Assembly: GCF_014076495.1 (NCBI RefSeq)
Contig: NZ_CP043575.1
Location: forward strand, 2,728,001 to 2,792,000
Reading direction: 5' to 3'
Length of the DNA: 64,000 nt
DNA from: Comamonas koreensis
Lineage (GTDB): Bacteria > Pseudomonadota > Gammaproteobacteria > Burkholderiales > Burkholderiaceae_C
In this document: one piece after another, positions 16,048-23,423 of the stretch
How positions within the stretch are numbered: the first letter of the stretch is position 1
Layout of the letters: each line of letters starts with the position of its first letter
Notes under the pieces: model-generated
The model's database searches: none
Seen by the model: the letters and a program-made list of their open reading frames with translations, nothing else
Told to the model about the DNA's origin: nothing
Position numbers and translations under genes: made by a program

Positions 16048-16334
16048 GCCTCTGGCTCCTCTTGTGATACCTCAGGGTCTGGGGTAATGCCCTCTATCTC
16101 GTCGCAGAGCCGCAGCATCCTGTCGCCCATACAGCAGCGGGTGCGGTTGGCTGTTTCAGCTAGGTCGCGGGCCTCTTCAAGCAGGCGGGCCTTCTGCTCC
16201 TCTGACTTGAAGAACTTGTCAACCAACTCCATGTGCACGGCCATGGAAACGGGCGGATCGTCGTCGTCTGGCTCCATGTCGTCCCAGCGGCGCTGCCCGC
16301 GAGCCAGCGCGCGGTGAATGGACAAGTCGTTCAT
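16044..16334 (-). CDS. Phage protein of unknown function (96 aa), first gene of the leftward operon after the tandem terminators
   Basis: ATG at 16334 with GGAG upstream. Acidic, helical: RRWDDMEPDDDDPPVSMAVH and DKFFKSEEQKARLLEEARDL. A longer open frame to 16502 runs through two terminator hairpins and is rejected. No family recognised. Confidence 0.65.
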   Translation of the reverse strand: MNDLSIHRALARGQRRWDDMEPDDDDPPVSMAVHMELVDKFFKSEEQKARLLEEARDLAETANRTRCCMGDRMLRLCDEIEGITPDPEVSQEEPEA

Positions 16335-16351
16335 GGGCTTCTCCTCGGAAT

Positions 16352-16376
16352 AAAAAAGCCCGCTGTGGGGGCGGGC
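16352..16376 (-). terminator. Tandem leftward terminator, second
   Basis: GCCCGC/GCGGGC stem, then six T leftward. It stands between the leftward promoter and the first operon gene. Confidence 0.75.
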
Positions 16377-16411
16377 GAAGGCGCCGACTGGAGGGCAGCG
16401 CTCAGGGGAAT

Positions 16412-16439
16412 AAAAAAGAGCCACCGGTAAGGGTGGCTC
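16412..16439 (-). terminator. Tandem leftward terminator, first
   Basis: GAGCCACC/GGTGGCTC (8 bp), then six T leftward. A further stem (GCCCGA/TCGGGC, 16444-16461) lies directly before it. A similar terminator plus stem recurs outside the prophage at 63430-63475. Confidence 0.8.
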
Positions 16440-17147
16440 AAACGCCCGAGGGGTATCGGGCGGGGAGGGTGGGTTGATGGTGGCCGGAGCTGAACCCGGC
16501 ATCTACGTGGTCCGCACTTTGCAGGTACGTTTAGCTGAGCGGCTTGGCCTGACGGCTTTCAGAGGTCGCTCTCCCGTAGTGCTTTGGGAGCAGCCCGCCT
16601 GCACAGGTCTCCCATCGTTATCGCATCAGCCTGCGCATTCACCATCATTTGAGCGGGCAGGGCGCTACTCCTGCTGTGGTCTGGTTGCGCTTCTCGATAA
16701 CGGGGCATTGCCCTGACTGTGACCAGACCCGGAACCTCCAAGGCTTTCGCCCTCATGTGTGCGCTTGTTCCCGCACTTCCCGCGTGTCTGCTTTCCACGC
16801 CGCCGCTCAAATGATGGTCCTGCTAACCCTGCAGGCCGGGGCACGATAGGCTCGTGCGGGCCATCTTTCCTACATGACGTTCTCCCTTCCAAACCAAAAA
16901 GCTCTCGCGGGAAAGCGCTTTGGTTTTCGGTCTAGCTCTTCCCGCTTCCCCAGTTCCCCGGTTCTTCGGCTCCAGACCTAACAATGCCCCATCCTCCGCG
17001 GTGCAAGGGCAGCACCTTCATGGCTCCTCGGGGTCGTCACTTACTGCGCGTGTAGCGCCTCAGCTACCCCTTCCCATCTTTCGACGCCGGTTGACCATCT
17101 GGCCGGTGGCGCCACCTGCAGAACTGTTGTGCTGTATGGTGTCGTTA
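16440..17147 (-). other. Leader region between the leftward promoter and tandem terminators
   Basis: About 0.7 kb without a clear gene. Leftward it offers several competing small frames: 29 codons from an ATG at 17021 behind GAGGAG; a basic 75-codon frame from a TTG at 16892; and the frame listed at 16559-16810. A hairpin with arms AAACCAAA (16892-16899) and TTTGGTTT (16920-16927) lies in the middle, and GCCGG/CCGGC pair at 16483-16500. By analogy with lambda tL1/N this is where an antiterminator or nut-like site would be expected; none is proven. Confidence 0.4.
16559..16810 (-). CDS. Possible small phage protein in the leader region (up to 83 aa)
   Basis: The leftward frame includes MRAKALEVPGLVTVRAMPRY and MMVNAQADAITMGDLCRRAA, with protein-like composition. 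The same frame extends upstream to an ATG at 16864 (MARTSLSCPGLQG) but a TAG at 16823-16825 interrupts it, so it could be a third nonsense-broken gene. An overlapping frame, 16665-16892, encodes a strongly basic alternative (FERRRGKQTRGKCGNKRTHE). I cannot tell which is used. Confidence 0.3.
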   Translation of the reverse strand: MSGGVESRHAGSAGTSAHMRAKALEVPGLVTVRAMPRYREAQPDHSRSSALPAQMMVNAQADAITMGDLCRRAAPKALRESDL

Positions 17148-17153
17148 AGTAGT

Positions 17154-17182
17154 ATTGTTAGCGTGCTTACATTCAAAGTCAA
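17154..17182 (-). promoter_or_regulatory. Predicted leftward early promoter PL
   Basis: Read leftward: TTGACT at 17182-17177, 17 bp, AACAAT at 17159-17154. Operators 17157-17170 and 17179-17192 overlap the -10 and -35, which fits repression in the lysogen. Confidence 0.7.
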
Positions 17183-17215
17183 GCATACTTACGAAATATT
17201 TTTAAGTGAGCTAAC
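17157..17215. promoter_or_regulatory. Left operator cluster OL (three 14-bp sites)
   Basis: Sites GTTAGCGTGCTTAC (17157-17170), TCAAGCATACTTAC (17179-17192) and TTAAGTGAGCTAAC (17202-17215), with centres 22-23 bp apart. Each is a near-palindrome of half-site GTWAGC around two central bases. The same consensus forms OR at 18406-18468. The half-sites suit a dimeric HTH repressor. Confidence 0.8.
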
Positions 17216-17232
17216 ATTTCTGGGCGTAGGCG

Positions 17233-17256
17233 AAAATAAACCGCCTTTGCGGCGGT
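17233..17256 (-). terminator. Terminator of the immunity (repressor) transcript
   Basis: ACCGCC/GGCGGT around a 5-nt loop (17240-17256), followed leftward by TTATTTT. It ends the repressor mRNA before OL/PL. Confidence 0.7.
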
Positions 17257-17328
17257 GCATTTTGGTGAAGGGGACGCAGTCAGTGCGTAGGTAGCCGGTA
17301 TGGGTCAGTCACACAACAGCGCTGATGC

Positions 17329-17706
17329 TCAACCCACAAGAAGGGTGATCAGCCCAGCAGTATTGCTTTTGTCTTCCGTCGTTGACCACTCAAAGTACAT
17401 GTAGGCATTGGGCCAATTCGGAAACGCTCTTTTGAACAGAGCTATGACTGATTGCAGCTTCAGTATGATTTCTTCTGAGCTTGCACTGGGGGAGACTTGC
17501 CCGTCTCGCTGTAGCGCAAGGCATGTTCGCTGCAGGTGTTGAAGGTACTTCTCGTAAGCCGCTGGCGCCTTCTCCTTACCGAAGATGGTCTTCTTACCCA
17601 TGCTTTTGACATAGTCGTCCATGGCCATAACCAGGTGTTGCATCGCTTCAAATGTGTGTGGCACATGGCGCTGGAGAGAAGCAAGGCACACATCCTTTTC
17701 ATTCAT
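17329..17706 (-). CDS. Unknown protein in the lambda rex position, co-transcribed with the repressor (125 aa)
   Basis: ATG at 17706 with GAGG 7 nt upstream, 24 bp after the repressor stop and before a terminator, so it should be made in the lysogen. The protein is soluble and helical: ASLQRHVPHTFEAMQHLVMA, KAPAAYEKYLQHLQRTCLAL, then a Trp/Tyr-rich end FPNWPNAYMYFEWSTTEDKS. I recognise no domain. The position, between OL and the repressor, is that of rexAB in lambda and of other exclusion genes; a defence or exclusion role is inferred from position alone. Confidence 0.7.
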   Translation of the reverse strand: MNEKDVCLASLQRHVPHTFEAMQHLVMAMDDYVKSMGKKTIFGKEKAPAAYEKYLQHLQRTCLALQRDGQVSPSASSEEIILKLQSVIALFKRAFPNWPNAYMYFEWSTTEDKSNTAGLITLLVG

Positions 17707-17730
17707 GTGGCACCTCGGTAAACGTTCGAG

Positions 17731-18405
17731 CTAAAACTGCAGAGCATTGCGACGCGCTCTGCCAGCCACCAGCTGGATCGTTTGAATTTCGTGCTCATAT
17801 ACAGTGAGCGGGCCGTAGCCATTGTTGATGGAAAGCAACTGGATTTCGCCATCCCGACGCCAATTCAACTGCTTGAGCATTTTCTTGCCGTTGGTGCACG
17901 CCACCACCACGTCATCGCCTTCCTGCGGTTCAATGTTCGGTTCGACAATCACGAACTCGCCGGCCCGGTATCTTGGATGCATCGAATCACCACGCACCCG
18001 AACTGCATAAGCGTTCGGGTCGTTCGTCGGGTAGAGCACAAAGCCCTCGCCGTGTCCCACCGGATATTCGAGCTCTTCCAGGTATCCGTCGTCCCCGCCT
18101 TTTACTTCGCCCACCACCGGTATCTTCCTCATTTCTCGAAGTTCGATCCGATCACCTACTTCAGACGAGATTGACGAATGCTGCGGTGCTAAACGCTTGG
18201 CGCCTTCACCGGTGGATATCCAGATCGCGCTGTAGCCCGTCTTGGCGGCAAGCTTTGTCGCGGGAGATGCCTTGATGGTCTTGGTCGGACCATCTTTCCA
18301 TTGCGTAACAGCAGACGACGACACCCCTGTCAGCTCGGCGATTTGGCCGACTGTCAGATTGGCCGCTGCCATGATTTCTGCGATTCGTTCTTGAAGTGTG
18401 CTCAC
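17731..18405 (-). CDS. cI: CI-type phage repressor, S24 peptidase family
   Basis: 224 residues from a GTG at 18405. An HTH (TVGQIAELTGVSSSAVTQWK) is followed by a LexA/CI C-terminal domain: VRVRGDSMHPRYRAGEFVIV (nucleophile Ser) and VVVACTNGKKMLKQLNW (general-base Lys). The cleavage region is VVGEVKGGDDGY, a GG where AG or CG is usual. Family members hold lysogeny and cut themselves on RecA activation. An ATG at 18450 is in frame but would place an operator inside the gene; the GTG begins right at the operator edge, so the mRNA may be nearly leaderless. Confidence 0.9.
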   Translation of the reverse strand: MSTLQERIAEIMAAANLTVGQIAELTGVSSSAVTQWKDGPTKTIKASPATKLAAKTGYSAIWISTGEGAKRLAPQHSSISSEVGDRIELREMRKIPVVGEVKGGDDGYLEELEYPVGHGEGFVLYPTNDPNAYAVRVRGDSMHPRYRAGEFVIVEPNIEPQEGDDVVVACTNGKKMLKQLNWRRDGEIQLLSINNGYGPLTVYEHEIQTIQLVAGRARRNALQF

Positions 18406-18468
18406 GAAAGTGAGCTTACTTGTATTGATGGTTAGTGTGCTTGCTTCCATAATTGTAAGCGTGCTAAC
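18406..18468. promoter_or_regulatory. Right operator cluster OR (three 14-bp sites)
   Basis: GAAAGTGAGCTTAC (18406-18419), GTTAGTGTGCTTGC (18431-18444) and GTAAGCGTGCTAAC (18455-18468); centres 25 and 24 bp apart. They match OL. A weaker match (TGAAGTGTGCTCAC, 18392-18405) lies in the start of the repressor gene. Confidence 0.8.
18425..18453 (+). promoter_or_regulatory. Predicted rightward early promoter PR
   Basis: TTGATG (18425-18430), 17 bp, CATAAT (18448-18453). The middle operator fills the spacer and the third covers the start site. Transcription from about 18460 leaves a leader of under 20 nt before cro. Confidence 0.7.
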
Positions 18469-18476
18469 ATTCGGGA

Positions 18477-18689
18477 ATGAAAAAAGCAGACGCCATTGAA
18501 TTGTTGGGTGGCTCGGTGGCTGTAGCCGCCAAAGCCATTGGTATCAACCCGCAAGCCATTTCGCAGTGGCCAGACGTGCTTCCAGCACGGCTGGTTGATC
18601 GCGTGATTGCCGCATGCGTCCGTAGTGGCATTGCTGTGCCTGACGGGGTGCTGGGCGCCAGGGCGTCTGTGGAGGTCCCTCATGTTTGA
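18477..18689 (+). CDS. cro: Cro-type regulator
   Basis: 70 residues, MKKADAIELLGGSVAVAAKA with the HTH VAVAAKAIGINPQAISQW, the Cro/YdaS pattern common opposite S24 repressors. It starts 8 bp after the last operator, divergent from cI. The ribosome site is weak (GGGA). It should repress cI and tune PR on entry to the lytic cycle. Confidence 0.85.
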   Translation: MKKADAIELLGGSVAVAAKAIGINPQAISQWPDVLPARLVDRVIAACVRSGIAVPDGVLGARASVEVPHV

Positions 18690-18957
18690 ACCTGCAGGCA
18701 CCGAAACCCAACAGCGCCAGTCCATCGTGGACGAGCTCGAGCGCCTCGATGAACGCAAGCGCGAAATCCTGGCCGCTGTGTGCACAGAGATTGACGAAAA
18801 GCATGCAGACCTGATCCGGTCGTGCAGCTTGCTTGGCCACGTGTACGGACGGCCGTTGGCTGATGGTCGCCGGGTGTGTGTTTTCTGCCGCGCCGGCGTC
18901 CTGGTGTTTCCTGAGCTCGATCTTTCATCGAGTGCTGGATATGCGGCAGACGCCTGA
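18682..18957 (+). CDS. Early phage protein of unknown function (91 aa)
   Basis: ATG at 18682 with GGAGG upstream, overlapping the end of cro by 8 bp. Helical N-terminus (ETQQRQSIVDELERLDERKR) and a Cys pair in VCVFCRAGV. No family recognised. The 159 bp that follow (18958-19116) hold no gene I can support. Confidence 0.7.
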   Translation: MFEPAGTETQQRQSIVDELERLDERKREILAAVCTEIDEKHADLIRSCSLLGHVYGRPLADGRRVCVFCRAGVLVFPELDLSSSAGYAADA

Positions 18958-19116
18958 GCGCCGGGCCGCTGCCTGGAACTACCCCGATTCACCCAGTACC
19001 GCACGGCCTGCCAGCGTCCGTTTCGCTGCAAGCCATTCGCGCCAGTCCTCAGCCCTCTGATCCACCTGGCCACCACCCATCCCCTGAGCAACCTTGACCA
19101 CAACAAGGACCCAAAA

Positions 19117-19650
19117 ATGACACTGAGCAAAGACAACGAAGCGCCCAGCTTCGCCCGAGAAGCTAATCCGAACCTCGACCGCTCGGAGCTGCGCGTGAAC
19201 ATGCACAAGTTCACCCTGAACATGATCGACGCCGAAGTGCACTTCCGCCTGCGCTACAGCGATGCTGACTGCAGCCGCAGCCGCGTGATCAACGAAGTGC
19301 TGGCGAGCTGGGCGCAGCGCCAATGGGAGGCCGCCCAGATCCAGTGCGACAAAGCGGGCGACAACCCTTTCGCCGTGATCGCTGCAAAGCCGCTGGAGTT
19401 CGCTGAGCCCCAGTCGGAAGACAAGTTCGAGTGCGTGCGCGCAAGCGTGCCCAAGACCACCCTCCAGGTGATCAGTGCTGCTGCCGAGCACCGCAAGGCG
19501 TTCCAAGGCGTGAATGCGGACCGGGGCACGGTTGTCAACGAGGTGATGAACGAGTGGGCGAACCAGAAGTGGCATGGCGCTACTTTGACGCTCAAGCTCT
19601 GCGAGGGCAATCCACTCGATTCGGATTCCGCAGGAGGCACCCATGCCTGA
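19117..19650 (+). CDS. Early phage protein with internally duplicated domain (177 aa)
   Basis: Two related halves: RSRVINEVLASWAQRQWEAA with GDNPFA (about residues 49-87) and RGTVVNEVMNEWANQKWHGA with EGNPLD (about 133-170). The repeat unit is one strand plus helices of roughly 60 residues, which could be a tandem ribbon-helix-helix-like DNA binder; that fold is a guess. Function unknown. Confidence 0.65.
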   Translation: MTLSKDNEAPSFAREANPNLDRSELRVNMHKFTLNMIDAEVHFRLRYSDADCSRSRVINEVLASWAQRQWEAAQIQCDKAGDNPFAVIAAKPLEFAEPQSEDKFECVRASVPKTTLQVISAAAEHRKAFQGVNADRGTVVNEVMNEWANQKWHGATLTLKLCEGNPLDSDSAGGTHA

Positions 19651-19798
19651 TGTCGTGAGCCTCGAATACATCCAGAGCCTGGCCCAGCGAGCGCGCGCGG
19701 CCGGCACCCCCATCGAACAAGCATGCCCCTGGCCTCTGGGCACAGCAGCTGCAGAAGCCTTTGCCGACGCCTACGAGCAGGCTGTGGAGCAGTCATGA
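19643..19798 (+). CDS. Small early phage protein (51 aa)
   Basis: ATG at 19643 behind a perfect AGGAGG 5 nt upstream; overlaps the gene before by 8 bp and the next by 4 bp (ATGA). Sequence MPDVVSLEYIQSLAQRARAA then CPWPLGTAAAEAFADAYEQA: helical and acidic at the end. No family recognised. Confidence 0.7.
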   Translation: MPDVVSLEYIQSLAQRARAAGTPIEQACPWPLGTAAAEAFADAYEQAVEQS

Positions 19799-20100
19799 AC
19801 GCCCAAATGTCAATGATCCGGATCATCGGGCCGGAGGGTGAGCAGGACCTGCCTGCAATGGTCGTGAGCTTCGATGAGTTGCCCAACGCCATGGCGCCAG
19901 CTGACCAGGCCATGGAACTGCGCATCAAGGCCCAGGGCCTGCTGATGCACGCCGACCTGGTCGACTACCAGCACACCAAGGACCCGCTGTACCACGAGAG
20001 CGCCGAGCGCAATCGCAAGGCGATGTATGCGCTGATCAACAGCCGATCGCCAGAGCGCAAAGCGCAGATGGCTGCTGAGAGGGGTTTGCCTCATGCGTGA
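19795..20100 (+). CDS. Early phage protein of unknown function (101 aa)
   Basis: From the ATG at 19795, coupled by ATGA to the gene before. Starts MNAQMSMIRIIGPEGEQDLP and ends in a basic helix (ERNRKAMYALINSRSPERKA). No family recognised. Confidence 0.65.
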   Translation: MNAQMSMIRIIGPEGEQDLPAMVVSFDELPNAMAPADQAMELRIKAQGLLMHADLVDYQHTKDPLYHESAERNRKAMYALINSRSPERKAQMAAERGLPHA

Positions 20101-21052
20101 CTACGCCAAAGTTGTGCCAAAGATGTGGCACGGCAAGACCATAAAGGCCCTTCGAAGGTCCCCCGAAGGGCTTGTGGTGGCCTTGTACCTGATGTCCTCT
20201 CCCAGCTCCAACATGCTCGGTTTGTTCGCGCAGCCTGTTTTGTACATGGCGCATGAAACTGGCCTAGGTCAAGAAGGGGCTATGAAGGGCCTTCAGAAGT
20301 GTGTCGAAGTAGGTTATTGCTCCTACGACGAAGACTCGGAATTCGTGTGGGTTCACGAGATGGCAAGCTACCAAATTGCTAGCGAACTCAAAGCGTCTGA
20401 CTTGCGTTGCAAGGGAATCCAGAAGGACTATGACGCCCTCCCAGACAACCCTTTCTTGGGCGTCTTCTTCGACCGCTATCAACAGGCTTTCCACCTGGAG
20501 CGAAAGCGTGGAAATAGCGACTCTTCGAAAGCCCCTTCAAAGGGCCTACGAAGCCAAGAACAAGAACAGGAGCAAGAACAGGAACAGGAAAAGAATGAAG
20601 AACCTAACGGTTCTGTCGCCGGGGGCGACGGAGCGGGGACGGATCAAACTTGTCTTCTCGATGATGAGCCCAGTGCCGATGTTGTCGTCAAAGACTCAAA
20701 GCTGTCTCGCTGTGATGTTGACGCAGTTGTTTCGGCATACCATGAAATTCTTCCGGAACTTCCACGCGTTCGGCTTCTGAGCGACAAGCGCCGCAAGGCT
20801 ATTGCCCGTGTCTGGCGTTGGGTCCTGACGAGCAAAAAATCCGATAACACGCCGAGGGCGCAGAGTGCTAGCGAGGCCATCGAATGGCTGCGCGGCTACT
20901 TCAGTCGTGCCCGTGACAACGATTTCCTGATGGGACGCAGCCAGCGCAGCGCTGAGCATGCTGGCTGGCAGTGCGATCTCGACTTCCTGCTGACGGACCG
21001 TGGTATGCAGCATGTCATCGAGCGCACGGTCACGAAGGGTGGTGCTGCATGA
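20093..21052 (+). CDS. Phage replication initiation protein
   Basis: 319 residues, with a GAGAGGGG ribosome site. The N-terminal domain (MRDYAKVVPKMWHGKTIKAL, SPEGLVVALYLMSSPSSNML) matches the winged-helix initiators found before dnaB in many phages. A low-complexity linker of alternating Glu-Gln (near residue 155-168) separates it from a C-terminal helical domain (KLSRCDVDAVVSAYHEILPE, ASEAIEWLRGYFSRARDN) that would load the helicase. Plays the part of lambda O/P. Inverted GCCCTTC-type motifs inside it may be the origin. Confidence 0.75.
   Translation: MRDYAKVVPKMWHGKTIKALRRSPEGLVVALYLMSSPSSNMLGLFAQPVLYMAHETGLGQEGAMKGLQKCVEVGYCSYDEDSEFVWVHEMASYQIASELKASDLRCKGIQKDYDALPDNPFLGVFFDRYQQAFHLERKRGNSDSSKAPSKGLRSQEQEQEQEQEQEKNEEPNGSVAGGDGAGTDQTCLLDDEPSADVVVKDSKLSRCDVDAVVSAYHEILPELPRVRLLSDKRRKAIARVWRWVLTSKKSDNTPRAQSASEAIEWLRGYFSRARDNDFLMGRSQRSAEHAGWQCDLDFLLTDRGMQHVIERTVTKGGAA
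20146..20554. other. Candidate phage replication origin (repeated CCTTCGAAGG-type motifs)
   Basis: Within the initiator gene: GGCCCTTCGAAGG (20146-20158), CCGAAGGGC (20163-20171), GAAGGGCCTTC (20284-20294), CCCCTTCAAAGGGCC (20532-20546) and nearby CTTCGAAAG. Several are self-complementary. Lambda-type origins lie inside the initiator gene, which makes this a fair candidate, but no AT-rich unwinding tract is obvious. Confidence 0.35.
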
Positions 21053-22434
21053 ATGCCCCACAAACCTTTCCGCCACTCGATGGCGAACAGCAGTCGATTA
21101 CCTCGCCGCTGGCGAGCATCGAAGCCGAACAGGCGGTTCTGGGATCGCTGCTCATGGACGCACGGCATTTCGATGTGGTGGGCGACATCTTGCAGGCGCA
21201 CCACTTCGCTGTGGAGCAATACGGCGAGATTTACTCGGCAATCGCAAGCATGGCCATGGCCTGCAAGGTTATCGACGTACTGACAGTGTTTGAACACCTG
21301 CAGGGTCGAGTCGAGTTGTACTACCTGAACGAGATCTCGCAGGCTAGCACGACAAACGGATCGGCTGTACGACGCTACGCCGAGATCGTCCATGAACGGG
21401 CACTAAGTCGGCAGCTATTGGGCGTTGTCGATAAGGCCAGGGATCTTGCAGCAGACCACTCGATGCCTATAGGTGATCGCGTAGAGCAAGTGTCGGCCCA
21501 ACTGGCTGGTCTGCTCGAAGCCTCCCCAGGAGAGGAGTGGACCGGCTCAGACGAAGGTATGACCGAGTTCATTGATGAGCTCAACACCCGGCTGGAGAAC
21601 AAGGGTAGCGGTTTTCTTCCAACAGGCCTTCGTGACTTGGACAATCAACTTGATGGCGGCATGAGGCCGGGTGATTTGGTAATCATCGGTGCACGGCCGA
21701 GCATGGGGAAAACGGCGCTGGCGGTGACGATCGGCATGTACTGCGCTCAGATCGGCGCTACTGTCGGCATGTTCTCACTGGAGATGCCGCGCCAACACCT
21801 GCAGGATCGCCAAGTCTCGATGGTATCGAATGTTCATCTGTCGAAGATCCGCCGGCCCGAGCGACTCGGAGATCAGGACTGGGCCGACCTGACCCAGGCA
21901 GCCGATCAGATTCGAAAACTGCCGTTCTTCGTGAACGATAAGTCCAGCCTGAACATCAACACCTTACGCACCAAGGCGCGTGCGCTCAAGCGTCGTCATG
22001 GCCTGCGTCTGTTGATCATCGACTATCTCGGCCTCATGGATGGAACCGACCCACGTGCGAACCGCACTTCGCAGCTTGGAGAAGTCACACGCAACCTGAA
22101 AAAACTGGCCAAGGAGCTGGGCATCACAGTGATGTTGTTGGCGCAGCTGAATCGAGAGGTTGAGAAGCGCGTCGACCAAATTCCGCTTCTGTCAGACCTG
22201 CGGGACTGCGGAGAGATCGAGCAAGACGCCGACATCGTGATGTTTCCGTTTCGCCCGATCCATGCCAAGCCAACCCTGAGTGCGGATTGGCGCTACTACT
22301 GCAACCTGCGAGTTGCAAAGCAGCGAGGTGGCGCCACTGGCGATATTGACCTCTGTTACGTAGGCGAGAACGTGCGATTCATGAACTGGGACGGTCCGAA
22401 GCCCGGCACGGCCGCCCCCCGAGATTTTGAATAA
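21049..22434 (+). CDS. dnaB: Replicative DNA helicase, DnaB type
   Basis: 461 residues from the ATG at 21049 (ATGA overlap with the initiator). N-terminal DnaB domain (SIEAEQAVLGSLLMDARHFD), linker, then the RecA-like motor: GARPSMGKTALAVTIG (Walker A), FSLEMPRQHLQDR, LLIIDYLGLMDG (Walker B), VMLLAQLNREVEKR and LLSDLRDCGEIEQDADIVMF. It unwinds the fork for the phage. The initiator upstream is the probable loader. Confidence 0.95.
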   Translation: MNAPQTFPPLDGEQQSITSPLASIEAEQAVLGSLLMDARHFDVVGDILQAHHFAVEQYGEIYSAIASMAMACKVIDVLTVFEHLQGRVELYYLNEISQASTTNGSAVRRYAEIVHERALSRQLLGVVDKARDLAADHSMPIGDRVEQVSAQLAGLLEASPGEEWTGSDEGMTEFIDELNTRLENKGSGFLPTGLRDLDNQLDGGMRPGDLVIIGARPSMGKTALAVTIGMYCAQIGATVGMFSLEMPRQHLQDRQVSMVSNVHLSKIRRPERLGDQDWADLTQAADQIRKLPFFVNDKSSLNINTLRTKARALKRRHGLRLLIIDYLGLMDGTDPRANRTSQLGEVTRNLKKLAKELGITVMLLAQLNREVEKRVDQIPLLSDLRDCGEIEQDADIVMFPFRPIHAKPTLSADWRYYCNLRVAKQRGGATGDIDLCYVGENVRFMNWDGPKPGTAAPRDFE

Positions 22435-22452
22435 AAATAGGAGCGACCACCA

Positions 22453-22953
22453 ATGATCATTATAGGAATTGACCCAGGTTTGACCGGCGCGATCGCTGTC
22501 ACCGACCACAACGGCGTGCGTGTGGTGTTCGACCTGCCCACCATGGCTGCACCTGGCGCCGGCCCCAAGGCGCTGGTAAAGCGCAAGATCGACGGCCGCG
22601 CGCTGTGCCAGCTGCTGCTCAAGCACTGCCCGGCAGAAGATGGCCTGCCCACCGTTGTACTCGAGCAAGTGGGCACCATGGGCGGTGCCAACAACGCTGT
22701 GCAAACGCAAGGTAGCCTGCTGCGCTCGCTGGGCGCCATCGAATCGGTGCTGGAGTGCTTGAAATACAAGGTGCGGTACGTGGCGCCGGGCCAGTGGAAG
22801 AAGGATTTGGGCGTGGGCAAGGAAAAGGGCGAGTCGCTCGCGCTTGCGCGTACCAAGCACCCAGAGGCTGCAGCATCGCTGTCTCGCGCCAAAGACCACA
22901 ACCGCGCTGAGAGCGTGCTGCTGGCCCACTGGGGCCGCCAGGAACTGGCATGA
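22453..22953 (+). CDS. RuvC-like Holliday junction resolvase
   Basis: 166 residues, AGGAG ribosome site. MIIIGIDPGLTGAIAVTDHN carries the first catalytic Asp, VVLEQVGTMGGAN the Glu, and RAKDHNRAESVLLAHWGR the last acidic pair of the RNase H-like fold. It resolves recombination or replication intermediates before packaging. Follows dnaB by 18 bp. Confidence 0.85.
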   Translation: MIIIGIDPGLTGAIAVTDHNGVRVVFDLPTMAAPGAGPKALVKRKIDGRALCQLLLKHCPAEDGLPTVVLEQVGTMGGANNAVQTQGSLLRSLGAIESVLECLKYKVRYVAPGQWKKDLGVGKEKGESLALARTKHPEAAASLSRAKDHNRAESVLLAHWGRQELA

Positions 22954-23423
22954 CCCGCCTCGTGATCACCAAAGGCCAGGACGGCAAGCTCTGCGGGTCC
23001 GACGCTGCTGGGCACCGGGCCTATGCCCGCTTCAAGAATGCCGTGAACAGCCTCAAGCCCGGCGAAACCTTGGGCTTCCAGTTCTGGCTGCCGCGTTCGC
23101 CCGAGCATCACCGGTTCTTCTTCCTGAGGATCAACCGGCTGCTGGACCGCACCGAGGCCTTCGACGATGCCAGCAAGCTGCGCGCCTGGCTCCTTATGGG
23201 CGCCGGCCACTGCGACTTCGTGCCAGGCCTGGACGGCAAGCCCAACGCTGTGCCCAAGAGCATGGATTTCGAGAGCATGGACGAAGCAGCCTTCTGTGAG
23301 CTGCATCGCGACATTGACCAGTTCCTGTGGACTGAGCATGCACAGCTGGTCCTGTGGCCCACACAGAACGCCCAGCAGCGCTGGGCCAGCATGGAATCGT
23401 TTTTTGGGGAGTTCCGCCAATGA
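22950..23423 (+). CDS. DUF1367 family protein
   Basis: 157 residues; ATGA overlap with the resolvase gene. FQFWLPRSPEHHRFFFLRIN, LRAWLLMGAGHCDFVPG and DEAAFCELHRDIDQFLW match DUF1367, a family found in lambdoid nin-type regions (NinB neighbours) and connected with recombination by context. Activity unknown. Confidence 0.8.
   Translation: MTRLVITKGQDGKLCGSDAAGHRAYARFKNAVNSLKPGETLGFQFWLPRSPEHHRFFFLRINRLLDRTEAFDDASKLRAWLLMGAGHCDFVPGLDGKPNAVPKSMDFESMDEAAFCELHRDIDQFLWTEHAQLVLWPTQNAQQRWASMESFFGEFRQ

Noticed and set aside
16474..16560. tRNA-like stretch with GGTTCAGCTCC on the minus strand
   Set aside because: The distance from the T-loop to the CCA-like end is about six nt too short and the stems do not pair, so no cloverleaf forms.
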